From Carposina sasakii (taxonomy: Eukaryota; Arthropoda; Insecta; Lepidoptera; Carposinidae), in assembly GCA_014607495.2 (NCBI GenBank), contig CP053157.1, forward strand, positions 1,798,001 through 1,862,000: a stretch of DNA of 64,000 nt, written 5' to 3'. The notes under the pieces were generated by a model. It saw only the letters and a list, made by a program, of their open reading frames with translations. It was not told the origin of the DNA and did no database searches. Every line of letters begins with the position of its first letter. The first letter of the stretch is position 1. Positions 11,250 through 22,433 of this stretch are shown one piece after another. The translations under genes and the position numbers were made by a program.

Positions 11250-11433
11250 CAGGGGTTCCCAAACTTTTTTGTCATAGACCCCTTTCAAAACTAACTGGTT
11301 CTGGTGGACCCCCTGCAGGCCTACTCCACATACGGAGTCATTGTAAACGAACCTTTTTCCACGTCAACGTAGACCCCTATCGAGTCTCCTGTGGACCCCT
11401 GGAGGTCCACCTGGACCACTTTGGGAACCACTG
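11250..11433. mobile_element. hAT-type MITE, copy 2
   Basis: Starts CAGGGGTTCCCAAACTTTTT and ends CTTTGGGAACCACTG. Flanked by ctctaaag (11242-11249) and ctttaaag (11434-11441), an 8-bp TSD with one mismatch, which is the hAT pattern. It is related to 2492-2669. Confidence 0.8.
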
Positions 11434-11618
11434 CTTTAAAGCCTAAACGGCTTGTCGCCTTTGAGCTTTAGAGGTGATTAGCTTCGTCGTAGTCTTGAGA
11501 GTGTACTGGGTGACCAATTTTAGTCAGACGGTTTTTTTTCTTAAAAAAAAAATTCGCTAAACTAATGGTTCTAACAGTTTAGTTTACTTTTAGCCAATAG
11601 CAGGGTTAGGTTATTACT

Positions 11619-11948
11619 GCGCCCATAGCATGAACTTGGTGAGAGCGAGATGTCTCATATTTACGCGACAAATTCACAGAGCTATGTATTGATTAGACAT
11701 GTAAGTGTATGTACTTCACGTGTAAAAAGGGATTGTAAAGCACTTTCAGGGCAAATTGATTCAGTCTTAGCTTGAGTAAACTCGTCTATTCTAATTCCCA
11801 GCTCAATTTTTATAGGCAAAGTACATACACTTAGTTTGTCTAGTTGTTATAAGCTCTGTGAATTTGACGTAATGTGAGCTATCTCGCTTTCACCAAATTT
11901 GACGTAATGTGAGCTATCTCGTTCTCACCAAGTTCATGGTACGGGCGC
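11619..11948. mobile_element. foldback MITE with an internal tandem duplication
   Basis: Ends GCGCCCATAGCATGAACTTG and its inverted counterpart CATGGTACGGGCGC. The inverted match continues for about 65 bp through 'gagagcgagat'. In the right arm, a block of about 40 bp ('aatttgacgtaatgtgagct' onward) is present twice in tandem at 11860-11935. Confidence 0.65.
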
Positions 11949-12096
11949 TGGGTTCAATTGTGTCTCTCTCTCTCTCTTACAGCCAATTTCAATAAACGAT
12001 CTCGAGAGATTTTTGCATGTTTCCGATTAAATGTTCAATTGTTTTCATACAAAATTTCAAATTAGAAATAAAATTTCCTAGTTTCTTCTTTTGAAG

Positions 12097-12164
12097 AAAC
12101 ACCAGAGCCATATCATATCCCCATTCGACCTAAAACACCGCATGAAAATGTTCCAAAAAGAAGT
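12097..12164 (+). other. candidate isolated exon
   Basis: A pyrimidine tract ending CTTCTTTTGAAG is followed by an open frame encoding TPEPYHIPIRPKTPHENVPK and RS. A strong donor AGT|GTAAGTAAG comes next. No partner exon was found, and I do not recognise the peptide. It could be chance. Confidence 0.25.
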
Positions 12165-12744
12165 GTAAGTAAGTTAAATAAAAACGTGTAATATACTTTT
12201 TCCTCATGTCCGAAGCACGTGAGGCATGACGGAAGGCGCACAAGATTAATGCGCTGACTTAAGTTGGGTAAAGAGCGAGCTGTATTATTTACAGAGGTTC
12301 TGTAAAAATATCTGACGTAATATGATGTCTAAAGTCACGGTAAATCACACATCACACTACACGTATCAGCCTATTGCAGTTAGGGTTACCAGATGAAAAA
12401 ATCAAAAGACCGGAGAAAAGGCCTGATTATACTGTTTAAGAATTTTCTCTCAAAAACGTATTACTGTCGTTTTATACACTGCGGAACTAGCTCACGCGTT
12501 GCAACTTGCACATCGCACTCAAAGCGGCGGGGTTGTTACCAAAATATTATTTTTAGTTTGTTTCACTTGGATAAATAACTATAGATTTTAACTGTTCAAT
12601 TTTTATCAAAAGAAGATTATTTTGTTGGTTTAACTTTTATTTAACGGGATCTTTAAAAATCCCGAGATATCACGAGATTTGCAAAATCCTGAGAAAAGTG
12701 GAAAAATCCTGAAATCTCAGGACAAATCCTGAGATTAAAAAAAA

Positions 12745-13058
12745 AATTAATAGGCTTACGCTTGACCATAACGCGCCTGATGGTAAGCACGTTGCAGTCT
12801 AAGATGGAGCGCGCTTGCCTAAAAGAAACCGGTTCACTCTAGCCTTGAAGACCGCAAGATGTTCACGGGGAACTGGGATTCAGGCAGGGAGTTCCACAGC
12901 TTGGCCGTTCGCACTATGAATGTAGAAGCAAAACGCTTAGTACGAGTTTTCGGCACTTCAACTGTGAACCGGTGTCGCCTTGACGTTTCCCTGGTCGTCC
13001 GGTGGTAGAAGGGTGCTGGAGGAATTAGGTCGTGAAGTCCCAACGCGATATGGTAACC
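12745..13058 (-). pseudogene. LINE reverse-transcriptase C-terminus (Jockey-like)
   Basis: The minus strand encodes PPAPFYHRTTRETSRRHRFT then FIVRTAKLWNSLPESQFP, the usual C-terminal signature of Jockey-group non-LTR elements. It is truncated at its 5' side and broken near the end. The adjacent RTE-tail repeat begins at about 13061. Confidence 0.7.
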
Positions 13059-13060
13059 CT

Positions 13061-13270
13061 AATTGCCGTTCACTGCTGGATGTAGGCCTCCAAAAGACAT
13101 AGTTACCACGCTGGGCACGCGGGTTGGTGATCGCAGTGTATCGGACTATTGTCAACACGGGAGGCGCTGCTGCCCACTTAACCTACCCGGAAACCCTTAA
13201 TAGCGTCTTATGACACCCACGAGCAGACATGGCGTGGTGCTATTCTACTCTTGCGTGGACGCCGCACGAC
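13061..13270. repeat. RTE-tail/SINE-like repeat
   Basis: Contains 'cactgctggatgtaggcctc' and downstream 'gtggtgctattctactctt' words shared with copies at 25226, 39893, 53457 and 61366. Non-coding. Confidence 0.6.
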
Positions 13271-14052
13271 ATTGCAAATCATACTGTATTTTTTTGTTAT
13301 TGAGAGGCAAAAAACCTGTTTATAAATCCTGACTCAGTGGGCCATACACTTAAATATCAAGTCAATATACTTAAATAACTTTAAAATTACGAGTAGCCTC
13401 CAAGTTCTTGCCTCTAACTAATGTTTCTAAGTGCTTATTTAAATTGGTCTCATTTTCGTGATTGAATTGGGTAGTAGGACTAACTAACTAAACCATTTAG
13501 ATTTTAGCTCAATCAGAAAGACCAGCAACGCGATAATATTCAATGTAATTTCCACTTCTAAAGGGACTATCTCAAAGCGGAACCCTAAAAAGGATTTCAC
13601 CGTAGCGTCAGGGATATTAGGATGGAATATCTCTGTCTGACAGGAAATTAACCGAGCCGCGACAAAATATTACCTTCGCTTCTGAGCTAATGGTGTCGCA
13701 CTGAGGTAGGTAGGTAACTGATTGAGCTTCTTTGTTTTGTATCCGGGCGGTACCTATGTAGATACCTACATTAGACAGATAGGAAAATGATCTACGTGTT
13801 TCCATGGTGAGACAAAGTTTTACCTAAATTCAGGCCCCTATTCTCGCATTCATCGAGATTATACTAAACTTGTTCCTAATAAATGAAATGGACTAATAAG
13901 TCTTATGTAAGTATTGTAAGTAATGAGTCATATGTAAAGCGACGCGAGTGCCCGGAACATCTACCTACAAATTATTTGGAGGTTTGACTCGCTTCTACAA
14001 TGGATTGTAATTTGTAATTAAAAGTGTTAATAACGTCATCTATTTAATGTTC
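13271..14052. other. intergenic, 3' side of lipase gene 1
   Basis: I see no gene or recognisable repeat. It should contain the 3' UTR of gene 1. An ATTAAA-type signal close to the stop (14043-14048, minus strand) is too near to be convincing. Confidence 0.35.
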
Positions 14053-15171
14053 TTATAACCATTCTCCAGTGCTGTACGTCGTCGTCGGTGGAGTAGTTGA
14101 TGTAGTTTGCGTAACGTTCGGTCTTTTAAATTTCTGTAAAGTTGATAGATAGTAGACTCCAGTAGTCGTGCTGTTTATATGATACCCAGCAGTTGCTTTT
14201 AAGTTTGTATTATTCCGGCAGTTGCCTTGTTTGTAAACCGAATACGAACTGCATCCGACTAAATCGTTAGGATGGTGCACCGTCCACAACCAGTCTTTTA
14301 GGCACAGGTTTTTACGACACCTATTGACGTGCCCTTCGTAATCTTTAGCACAGTCTAAGTTTTCTTCGTCAATGTTCCAAATAAACACAATGTCACCAAG
14401 GTAGCGCTTTGTGCTCTCAGAGTGACAGGAGTAAACGTCTACGAATTTTGCGAGACCTGACCGCACTCGGTTGATGGTCTTCTCGAAGCAAGGGACAGTC
14501 GGGTCGATGGCAGTTATTCTCTCGATCTTGAGTCCGGTTATTTCGGAAAATGTTTTCGCGACAAAGCCAGCGATCTGGCCGCCAAGTCCATGGCCGATCA
14601 GGTGACTTTTTCCCGTAGCATATCCAAGTCTCGATAGCTTGGCGAGGAACAGAGCTATTCTTTGTCCAACAAAGTACGATGTCTGAACTGCTAAATTGAA
14701 GTTTTGCTCGTTAAGCGTACCAGTGTAGACAGAGTAGTCGATGATGATAATTGATACGTTTGCGACATCCCAAAACGTTTCTATGACCGAGATGTCGGTC
14801 TGTTCGATTTGGAACTTCGGAATGAAAACTATTAGTTTATTCTTAGGATCCATTCGGTATATATTAGAAGTAATCACGTAGGAGGCATCATCAAGACGGC
14901 AAGTTATGTTCTTGCGGTTTTCAGGATCGTAGTAGTTTATTTTTATGTCATTGCTGTTTGCGTGTAGACTTCTGTCAGGTTCACCTGTGGACAATTTTTA
15001 AAAGAAGGACGTTACATTTCTCGTATTTATGTGTCCTAATGGTAAATTTAGTTTTTATAGGAAATTGCAATGTTAGTACTTACACATAGAGCTATCCATA
15101 ACTTTAACTTCTTGACACAAAATATAATTTGTAAAAGTTAACTGAAGAGTTATTTTTAGTAAAAATTTCAT
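14053..15171 (-). CDS. lipase gene 1: secreted lipase-family protein, predicted inactive
   Basis: Exons are 15171-15084 and 14984-14053 (intron 99 nt, GTAAGT...CCACAG), giving 339 residues. Exon 1 (MKFLLKITLQLTFTNYILCQ...) is a signal peptide; its last base plus GT forms Cys30. Exon 2 carries the whole neutral-lipase domain: LIVFIPKF (84-87 region), IDYSVYTG, GHGLGGQ with Gly at position 162 where lipases have the nucleophilic Ser, ITAIDP (Asp190), and C-R-K-N-L-C with Lys254 where the catalytic His is expected. Two of the three triad residues are therefore gone, although fold-defining Cys and Gly residues remain. The C-terminus adds a Thr/Pro-rich tail (about 318-339) absent from the other six proteins, a likely O-glycosylation site. 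The role is probably binding or storage and not hydrolysis (inference). Gene 2 lies head-to-tail behind it on the same strand. Confidence 0.88.
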
Positions 15172-15660
15172 AGTGTTAGACCAAAACAAAAGTACCTAAA
15201 TGAATATTTAAAAAAATATATATTTAAATACGTGAAGCGCACTTGATAGATTAAAATGATGTGAAACAGAAAATTATGGTCACTTCTTAAATAGTTAAAA
15301 AGATAAAGTGTGTTTGAAGATGGCATCCGTTCCCATGATTGGCAATGATCGGCAAACCTCTAACCCGTGTGAACATCCAATCAATTGTTTTAGGAGACCT
15401 GCTTTAGCTTCGCAGGATCCAGTAGAATCACTTAGCCCTAGACCCTATTATTGATTTTATGTAGGTAGTAAGTGTCGGATTAAAGTGAACATAAATAAAA
15501 GTAAGGCACAGGTTATTTTAATTTATTAAAGTAAGTATAACGGTTAACTAGTATAATTATTATACTAAGGGTCTGCATAAGATCGAATGAGGTCCCACAA
15601 AAAAACCTAGAAGAGTAATGTAATGATAAAAGAGTCAGTCAGGAAACTTGTCAAGAAGCT
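15172..15660. other. gene 1-gene 2 spacer
   Basis: Holds a TATA-like run for gene 1 (about 15210-15228 on the minus strand) and the 3' UTR of gene 2. No coding sequence. Confidence 0.4.
15522..15527 (-). terminator. putative poly(A) signal of lipase gene 2
   Basis: AATAAA on the minus strand, about 134 nt past the gene 2 stop codon. Position is plausible; no cleavage evidence. Confidence 0.4.
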
Positions 15661-17126
15661 TCATTTCGTTTCTAATTTGGTAAAAAGTGACCTAGCCAAT
15701 TTCCAATCATTAAAATCAAACACCCTATTAATGGAGTGATCAGAGGTAGTCTCAATTGTTGGTACATAATAAATGCCCTTATATATTCCCTTGCTATGGT
15801 ACCCAGCCATTGCAGTATTTCCTGGATGGTTTCTACAATTGGAATATTTATAATCTAAATAAGAACTACAAGCCAAATACATATCAGGATTGTGGACTGT
15901 CGACAACCAAATTTTGAGACACCAAACTTGATGGCACCTGTTTACAGTCATATTCTTTTCATCACACACAAACTTTCCATCTTCTAAGTATAAAATGAAA
16001 TCAGCATCACCAATAAAACGTTTAGTTCCTGTGCCACCAATATTGCAATGTAGGACCTCTACATAAGACGCCAGACCAGCTCTAATATGATCTTTGGTGT
16101 TATTAAAACACGGGCCAGCTGGATCAATAGCTGTAATTCTTTCTAACTTATCACCCGTTAGTACTTGGTATGCTGTTGCAAGGAAACCTGCAATTTGTCC
16201 ACCAATCCCATGACCGACTAGTTGGATTTTGTCAGGTCTGAATTCACGGACTGCAGCAAGGAAGTTCCCTATTCTTTTCCCGATGAGGTAAGAGTTCACC
16301 ACCGCGTTAAAATAGTTCAGTTCGTTTACTTCGCCTGTATATGCGGAATAGTCGATGACAATTACATAAGTGTTTATTACATCGCGAAAAGTTTTAAGGA
16401 CATGCTGATCACAGTCATGTATTTGAAATTTTGGTAGGAAAACGATAAGTTTCTTTTCTAAGTCCAACTTTTGTGCGATAGCAGACATTTCATCACCGGC
16501 ATCGCGTATCGGAGCAGTCATATTCATTCCGTTGTGGAAATCATAAAAGTTTACTATAATGTGCTTAGTTTCCCAATCCAGATCTCTGTCAGGTTCACCT
16601 GTGGATAAAGAGATAATGATAGTAGGTATATTTACAGACGTGGCCTATTAATAAGGGATACACATGCATTTTATGGGTCTTACTCCATGGCATTACTTAA
16701 ATAGAAGATAGCCTGCACTCAGTTGATGAATTGTCCATTATACTCATCTCTGAGTTAGGTAAGTGGAAGCGACGCTGCTATAAGAATTGTAGAGTGACAT
16801 CACGCTTCCATGATGGAAAGATACTTGTTTTCTAGAAACATAGACGTAGTTATGCAGTTCTATCACTGCCTACTATTAGGTGCTATTTAACTTCAAAGGA
16901 ATCAGTGTGTAGGTACTCTACCTATTTGTGATAAATTAATATCAAAATATCATCGGCCATTGTGAAATTACGTGAATTATCTGTTAATTAATAGGCCACT
17001 CAGGCAACAAAGAGGCATATTATAAAATTACTCACATTTATATTCGGTTTCATATCCGATATAACAATGAATATCTTTTAGCGATATAATTAAAACAGTG
17101 AAATAAATGGCAATTCCCATAATCAT
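15661..17126 (-). CDS. lipase gene 2: secreted lipase-family protein, predicted inactive
   Basis: Exons are 17126-17036 and 16598-15661 (intron 437 nt, GTGAGT...ATCCAC-AG), giving 342 residues. Exon 1 (MIMGIAIYFTVLIISLKDIH...) is signal-peptide-like. The T|GT split makes Cys31, and exon 2 opens with EPDRDLDWE like gene 1. Domain landmarks: LIVFLPKF, IDYSAYTGEVNE, GHGIGGQ with Gly162 replacing the Ser nucleophile, ITAIDPAGPCF with Asp189 kept, and C-H-Q-V-W-C in which the expected His position (254) is Gln. A His sits one residue earlier but out of register with the active genes. The strongly kept Cys pattern and AGYHSKG...GIYYV end indicate a stable, selected fold. The C-terminal 30 or so residues are unlike the paralogues. 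Predicted secreted non-enzyme; weak or altered catalysis cannot be excluded from sequence. Confidence 0.88.
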
Positions 17127-17954
17127 TAGACATTAAAATTAAGCTTGAAACATTTCACACATCAACACTAACTAGTATCAAAGACAATTATACCTAGTAT
17201 CTAGAATAGTTAATGGCGCTCTGAGACTAGAAACTCATCTCATAAATTTAAATATTATTAGAAATACCAACGTTTGTAAACTATCTTTCCCATTCCCACG
17301 CAAGTGCTTCTTGATAAATGAAGAATTAGTTGAAAGTGTGTAGTTATTGCAAACTTATCGGGTGTTTGATGGCGCTATCTTCTGTGCAAACATGAAAAAA
17401 TACTCGACAAGTCTATGAATCGATAAAAGTTTCACTTTTCTTCCACTGAGATTACTTTGTGGTACTATACGATACACATAGGTTACCTATTTGAAAATAT
17501 TTACAGTTTCCTATGTATACAAAGCATCACATTATTTTTCATACATGAAGTAAAGGCAAGGATTGTTTAGTTCTAGGACAGAGCAACTCTGTTTATTACT
17601 TATATCTTCCTTTTTTACCTTTGTTTTCTAAATAATATAAAATGTACATTCTGCGTATATTTGAATAGTTCTTCTAAAGGTGAACTAAGTCTGTGTCACC
17701 CAAAACACTGACAAGTAGTTCTTAAGGAAAACAGATTCCTTTTCGGTATAACCCAAGTACATTTCCTTAAGCTGAATTTTCCCCATATCTCTTAAATCCA
17801 ATCATAGAAGCCAAAGTGAATACTTTATAATTTTTCGTGTAGTGTATGTTTTTTTGTATTGTGTTATGCAACTTATGCATTATTAGGTAGGTAGTTATAG
17901 TTTTGTGCTGAACTTAACTATTTTATTGCTGATAATTAATATGGATATCAATCT
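17127..17954. other. intergenic, upstream of lipase gene 2
   Basis: AT-rich, should contain the gene 2 promoter. No further gene, RNA or clear repeat seen. Confidence 0.4.
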
Positions 17955-18200
17955 TTTATCATCATCATCATCAATCATTCTCAGCCCTGGGAAGTTCACT
18001 GCTGAACATGGGCCTCCCCCAACAACCTCCATTCCGACCGGTAGGAAGCAGCCTGCATCCAACCGACGCGCGACGCCCGCGACCTTGGCTAGGTCGTCCG
18101 TCTATCTCGCGGGTGGCCTTCCCACGCTGCGTTTGTAGATACGTGGTATCCACTCTAGAACTTTCCGACTGCATCGGCCTTTTATCAACGTAAAGGTAAA
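17955..18200. repeat. LINE/SINE 3' end with ATC tail
   Basis: An (ATC)n run leads into 'gggaagttcactgctgaaca' and 'gggcctcccccaacaacc', plus 'ggaagcagcctgcatccaac', matching 43639-43753 in the opposite orientation. Read on the minus strand it is the typical 'gacttctcagggc...gatgatgatg' 3' end. Confidence 0.6.
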
Positions 18201-18379
18201 TTAAAGTTTAAATAAGAAACTAGATCTAATTTAAATTTCATAATTTTATTAAACAACACCTTAGTGTTTCTTAAAATTACCTTACAAATACACTTCTAAT
18301 TTTATTTTTGATTGCACAAGATTTTTATGTTTTGAACTGTGAAAATATAAAAATAATAATAAATACTGATTTATAGTTT

Positions 18380-18562
18380 TACTAGTGGACGCCCGCGACT
18401 TCGTCCGCGTGGACTGCAGAAAAAACAAAATGTGAAAATTGTCCGGGATAAAAATATTTTCCCGGGATAAAAGTATATATATCCATACCAAATTTTATTC
18501 AAATCGCTCCAGTCGTTTTTACGTGAAAGAGTAACAAACATCCACCCATCCATCCATCCACT
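18380..18562. repeat. Helitron-like lepidopteran repeat
   Basis: Contains 'agtggacgcccgcgacttcg', 'cccgggataaaag' and 'ttttacgtgaaagagtaac'. It ends about 30 bp from the gene 3 stop codon, so it probably lies in the gene 3 3' UTR or directly beyond it. Confidence 0.6.
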
Positions 18563-18593
18563 ACAAATAATAGTTTTACTAGGTATACTTGAA

Positions 18594-20784
18594 TCAGCCA
18601 GTAGAAATATAAAAAGTACCCTTAGCGTAACCATTACTATGGTAGCCTGCAATGGTTGTCACCCCTCTTTGGCTATGACAATCGCTATGTTTGTAACCCA
18701 GAAATTTACTGCAAGCTACAAACTGTGTAGGCTTATTAACCGTCCACAACCAGTACTTCAAACACCAGTTCCCTCTACAATTATTATTCATTCTGAAATC
18801 CTTTTCTTTTTCGAAGCCTTCTATACAATCTGCAGGCTTTCTTTCCAGGTTGAAAACAAAATCTGCATCTCCAAGTAAGGGTTTTAAACCGATTCTTCCA
18901 ATGTTACAGTGGTATACCTCAACGTAGTCAGCGAGTCCAGTTCTGACATGATCTTTGGTTCTTTCAAAGCACGACTCTGGAGGGTCTATGGCGGTGATCC
19001 TTCCGATTTTCTCTTTCGTTTTCATTGTATATTCGTTAGCTGCAATGATGAAGTTAAGCATTATTTTAATTACCTACTCCTTTGATGATCAGAACATGAG
19101 TTGAATGAATGTAGGTAGCATTGTAGCAAGCTTATCTATACACTTGTATAAATCTAAATTTAATTAGCGGGAGCCGGATGTAAAAGGGTTCTTACTAAAT
19201 AATTCTTCTTCTTCTTCCTGCCCTGTTCCCATTCCATTTGGGGTCGGTGTACCTAATATGTACTATAATTATGAGAGAAAATTAGCGAAGAGGTATTACC
19301 TGCAAACCCAGCGATGTGAGCACCAAGACCATGACCAACTAGATGAAACTTCCGAGAAGGAAGATAGTATTGTGCATTATGTAGGTCCACAAGAAATTTT
19401 CCTATACTTTGTCCAATAGCAAACGTATTTTCAACGGCATAGTAGAAATTCTGCTCATTCCCTTCATCGGTATACACCGAGTAGTCAATAATAATAATGA
19501 AAGTTTCTTCAACATCTTCGAAGGTCCTTTCAATTAATCTGTCAGAATTGTCGTTACGAAACTTTGGAATAAAAACTAGAAGTTTCTTTATATTGTCTAA
19601 TCTGTAAGTTAATTTAGCACCAGCATCCTGTATCGGTACAGTTTTAAATTTGGCCTCATCATAGCTGTGGAAGTGAACTTTAATATAGTTACTTCGCAAC
19701 TCTAGAAATGGATCGGGGCCACCTGCGAACAAAAGTTTGTTTGGTTTAAAAGTTCTATTACTTGAATATTTAAAAGGCTAATGAAAGTTACTTTAATTAT
19801 AATTACTAAAGTAACATGATAGATAAGTTTAAAACTTGTGAAATAAGATGAAGTGGAGATTTTAGATAAATAAAGCATTTTGATACTTACATAGTTTATA
19901 CAGGGTGTTTGTGACAGGCAAACATAGATACCATGACTTCAGACCATGATTCTGAGGTGGAAAACACAGAAAATTTTTGCAGAAAATTTCAAAAAATTTC
20001 CGACGTTTTTTCATATTTTCAGGAAAAAAAGTTAAGTTCGTTTATTTAGGCCTTAGATAATGACTTAAAAATAAAATTAGAAACGAAAAAAAAATGTAAA
20101 AAAAAAGTTTCCCACAAAAAGTTCAAAAACCTGATCAACCCTAATAGAGAGTAACAAGTGATCAAAAAAACAGCAATATGTCACAGAATAACCAATAAGT
20201 CCATTTAATTAGTCACAAGATCGTCCAATACAATTGGCGCGGAGAGCAAAGGCTACTGATAATCAAACCAAAAATACATTTCCTGCGAGTTATAACACTG
20301 TCGTATAACTCAGCTGACTGGTACTTGTTCAGCATTTGCCTGGCTGTCACCCACACCCTGTATACACACGGCTCCTGAAATAGTCAGAACTGCAGGATCA
20401 AGAAAGACATCCTACAGCCACGTTAAGCATAGTGGGACCAGAGGGGTAAGCACGAACCTCTCGATAGTGCGTAACGCTATCGTCAAACTGTCAAATCACA
20501 TAGATTTTGCTAGCGAATCGCTAGCGTTACGCTTCGTAAAAAGGTTCGTGCTTACCCCACTGGATGTAAAACTAGAAAAACAGTTACTAACTCATTCTTT
20601 AGGTACTGTGGATGTATTCTTGTAAAGTCTCGCATCTGAACCATAGGTCTTTGATATTGTGCTGTAAATGTAGAGATGGTAAAAACTCACAGTTAGATGT
20701 GTCAGCCCAACGTTTTACTTGGGCCATCATTATAATGTTAATCCGAATAAATGTTATTGTTAAATAATTAACACAGTTACCCAT
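18594..20784 (-). CDS. lipase gene 3: three-exon lipase-family protein, predicted inactive
   Basis: Exons are 20784-20691, 19722-19300 and 19039-18594, giving 320 residues. Intron 1 is 968 nt (GTGAGT...CGCAG) and holds two MITEs. Intron 2 is 260 nt (GTAATA...TTGCAG), phase 1, cuts between GFA and ANEYT, and is absent from the six paralogues. Start is ATG at 20784; an in-frame GTG six bases earlier is ignored. The leader (MGNCVNYLTITFIRINIIMM...) is less hydrophobic than in the others, so secretion is less certain. Landmarks: LLVFIPKF, IDYSVYTDEGNE, GHGLGAH with Gly163 in place of Ser, ITAIDPPES (Asp191), and C-R-G-N-W-C with Gly262 in place of the His. It is closest to gene 7 (shared KYWLWTV/RYWLWTV, LGYKHSDC/LGYKHTDC). 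It ends at ...GTFYISTG, the shortest C-terminus of the array. Confidence 0.85.
19204..19258 (-). repeat. LINE 3'-end fragment inside gene 3 intron 2
   Basis: 'attcttcttcttcttcctgc' followed by 'cctgttcccattc' and 'tttggggtcggtg' matches the left end of the LINE at 33479-34128. It fills about a fifth of the gene-specific intron. Confidence 0.6.
19901..20360. mobile_element. MITE family C, copy 2 (gene 3 intron 1)
   Basis: Starts CAGGGTGTTTGTGACAGGCA and ends 'ctgtcacccacaccctg', flanked by TA. It accounts for 460 of the 968 nt of intron 1 of lipase gene 3. Confidence 0.7.
20439..20562. mobile_element. MITE family E, copy 1 (gene 3 intron 1)
   Basis: 124 bp with near-perfect 20-bp ends CAGAGGGGTAAGCACGAACC and the inverted 'gcttaccccactg'. 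It has the same length as the copy at 47340-47463, which sits in intron 1 of lipase gene 6. Confidence 0.7.
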
Positions 20785-21332
20785 AATCACAAATATTTAA
20801 AAGATTTCTTGATTTTTTTATCTCAAGATTGCTATTTGGAATGATTCTAATAGCTGGAGATGTAGTCTTCCGTGAAAAAGGTTAAGGGTTAAATTCGAGA
20901 ATTTATTAAGTAATTTACTACTAAATGCCAATATAACATATATCTCTTAGCTTATTATTTTATTCGTTTGATTTGTCATGTTAGGTAAATTAATAGAATG
21001 CCCTTCTTCTTTGGATTTTATGGTTACACTATTTTTTATTTCGGAAATAGCAAATTTCCTAAGTCGAGTTCAATCAGATACTGAATTAAGAATATCGTTT
21101 AGTTCAACAGCTTACTGAATATATGCAGTATTATTAATCTTTGTGCATGGGAATGTTATAATGCCTAAATTGTTGCAAACCAAACTTCCTTGAGGATGTT
21201 TAAGACTTAGGATTTATTATACTTTTTCTGTACCTAAATTGTGACGATCGTGTAGTTAAAAAAATATTTGAATATCTTATTATAATAGTACATCCAAGTA
21301 GTTACTCTGTATTTAACACGTGTACGTATATA
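20785..21332. other. intergenic, upstream of lipase gene 3
   Basis: AT-rich with no gene or repeat that I can name. It should contain the promoter of gene 3. Confidence 0.35.
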
Positions 21333-21715
21333 CAGGATGTTTTTTTGTGGCCACCATTAACGACGGGTACGTACTCTATACATCAAATAAAGTAAGTTTA
21401 TGCCAAAAAAAAGGCAGGGAAAAAAAATCTTTTTTTTATTTATTTTTTTTTAAATTATTTGATCGGGCAAATTTATAGTGTCTAGTGTTTATGTTAGTTT
21501 TTTTATAGACAGATATGAACTACTATTCGTGAAAAAATCTTGCTACACTCGTCTATGTGCATTTATGCAGAAAAACGTAGTCTATTTACTCAACTTTGGA
21601 CCCTAATATTTTGGAAACCAGACACTTCCCAGGTATGCTTCCATGGAGAAATATGATCGTGATGACGAGGAGATTCCGTAGTTTTCGGGAACGTTGACGA
21701 CCAAAAATCATCCTG
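21333..21715. mobile_element. MITE family B, copy 1
   Basis: Starts CAGGATGTTTTTTTGTGGCC and ends 'accaaaaatcatcctg', flanked by TA. Internal blocks ('catcaaataaagtaagttta', 'ttatgcagaaaaacg') are shared with 27114, 44694, 52600 and 59805. Confidence 0.7.
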
Positions 21716-21918
21716 TATACAGGTAGTACTCAGTACACTTACGTAGAATCACACATGTGTTTTGATAATATGTTGCCAAAATCAGAGGCGAAACGAATCG
21801 AGGACATGCGTAGATCAAACAATACCTTAAACGTACGAGTATATTCGTAGTAAAAACACGCATTAATCGCTCTATTAACTTGATACTACTATTAGTGTCA
21901 TTAAATACTTAGTTTTAA

Positions 21919-22135
21919 TACATACATATAATCACGCCTTTATCCCTTACGGAGTAGGCAGAGCACCAAGGGCCGATAGAACCACATGGTGCTAATTCTG
22001 AACAATTTTGAGGGTATAGTTGAGATGTACAAATTCGGTTAGTAGTGACAGGTGGTCAGCCCATAGCCTACAAAACACCAAAACCCTCTGTCCCTCTACT
22101 GACTTGTACAGTATGCCCGGAAAGAGAAGCAGTTT
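21919..22135 (-). mobile_element. SINE family D, copy 1
   Basis: Begins with the ATACATAC tail and 'aatcacgcctttatccctta' and contains 'ggtagtcagcccat'-like and 'tgtacagtatgccc' blocks. It matches the TSD-defined copy at 54867-55123. Confidence 0.65.
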
Positions 22136-22433
22136 TAGTATTTGCTATTTAAGTAGGTACTTACAAACGTCATAACCATTGTCATATGAAACGAATCGGC
22201 GGCTTTAACATTGACAGCGTGACCGTCACGCCGTGTAAAACTCTCGACAACCCTATGTGATGATGTGCCAGCCGTGGATAAATTGGCATTCTAGAAGTTT
22301 CTCTATGTGGCATTGCTTATCTAATGGTACAGCAGATTCGAGTACCAGGGGAGGGTTTATGGCGTAACAGAAGTAGATGGAGAAAATTAGAGGTGGTGTA
22401 AAATATGTGTGAAAAACGATGTTTTGATATTTG

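Noticed and set aside
18371..18652. 93-codon minus-strand frame next to gene 3
   Set aside because: Out of frame with gene 3 and mostly inside a Helitron-like repeat.
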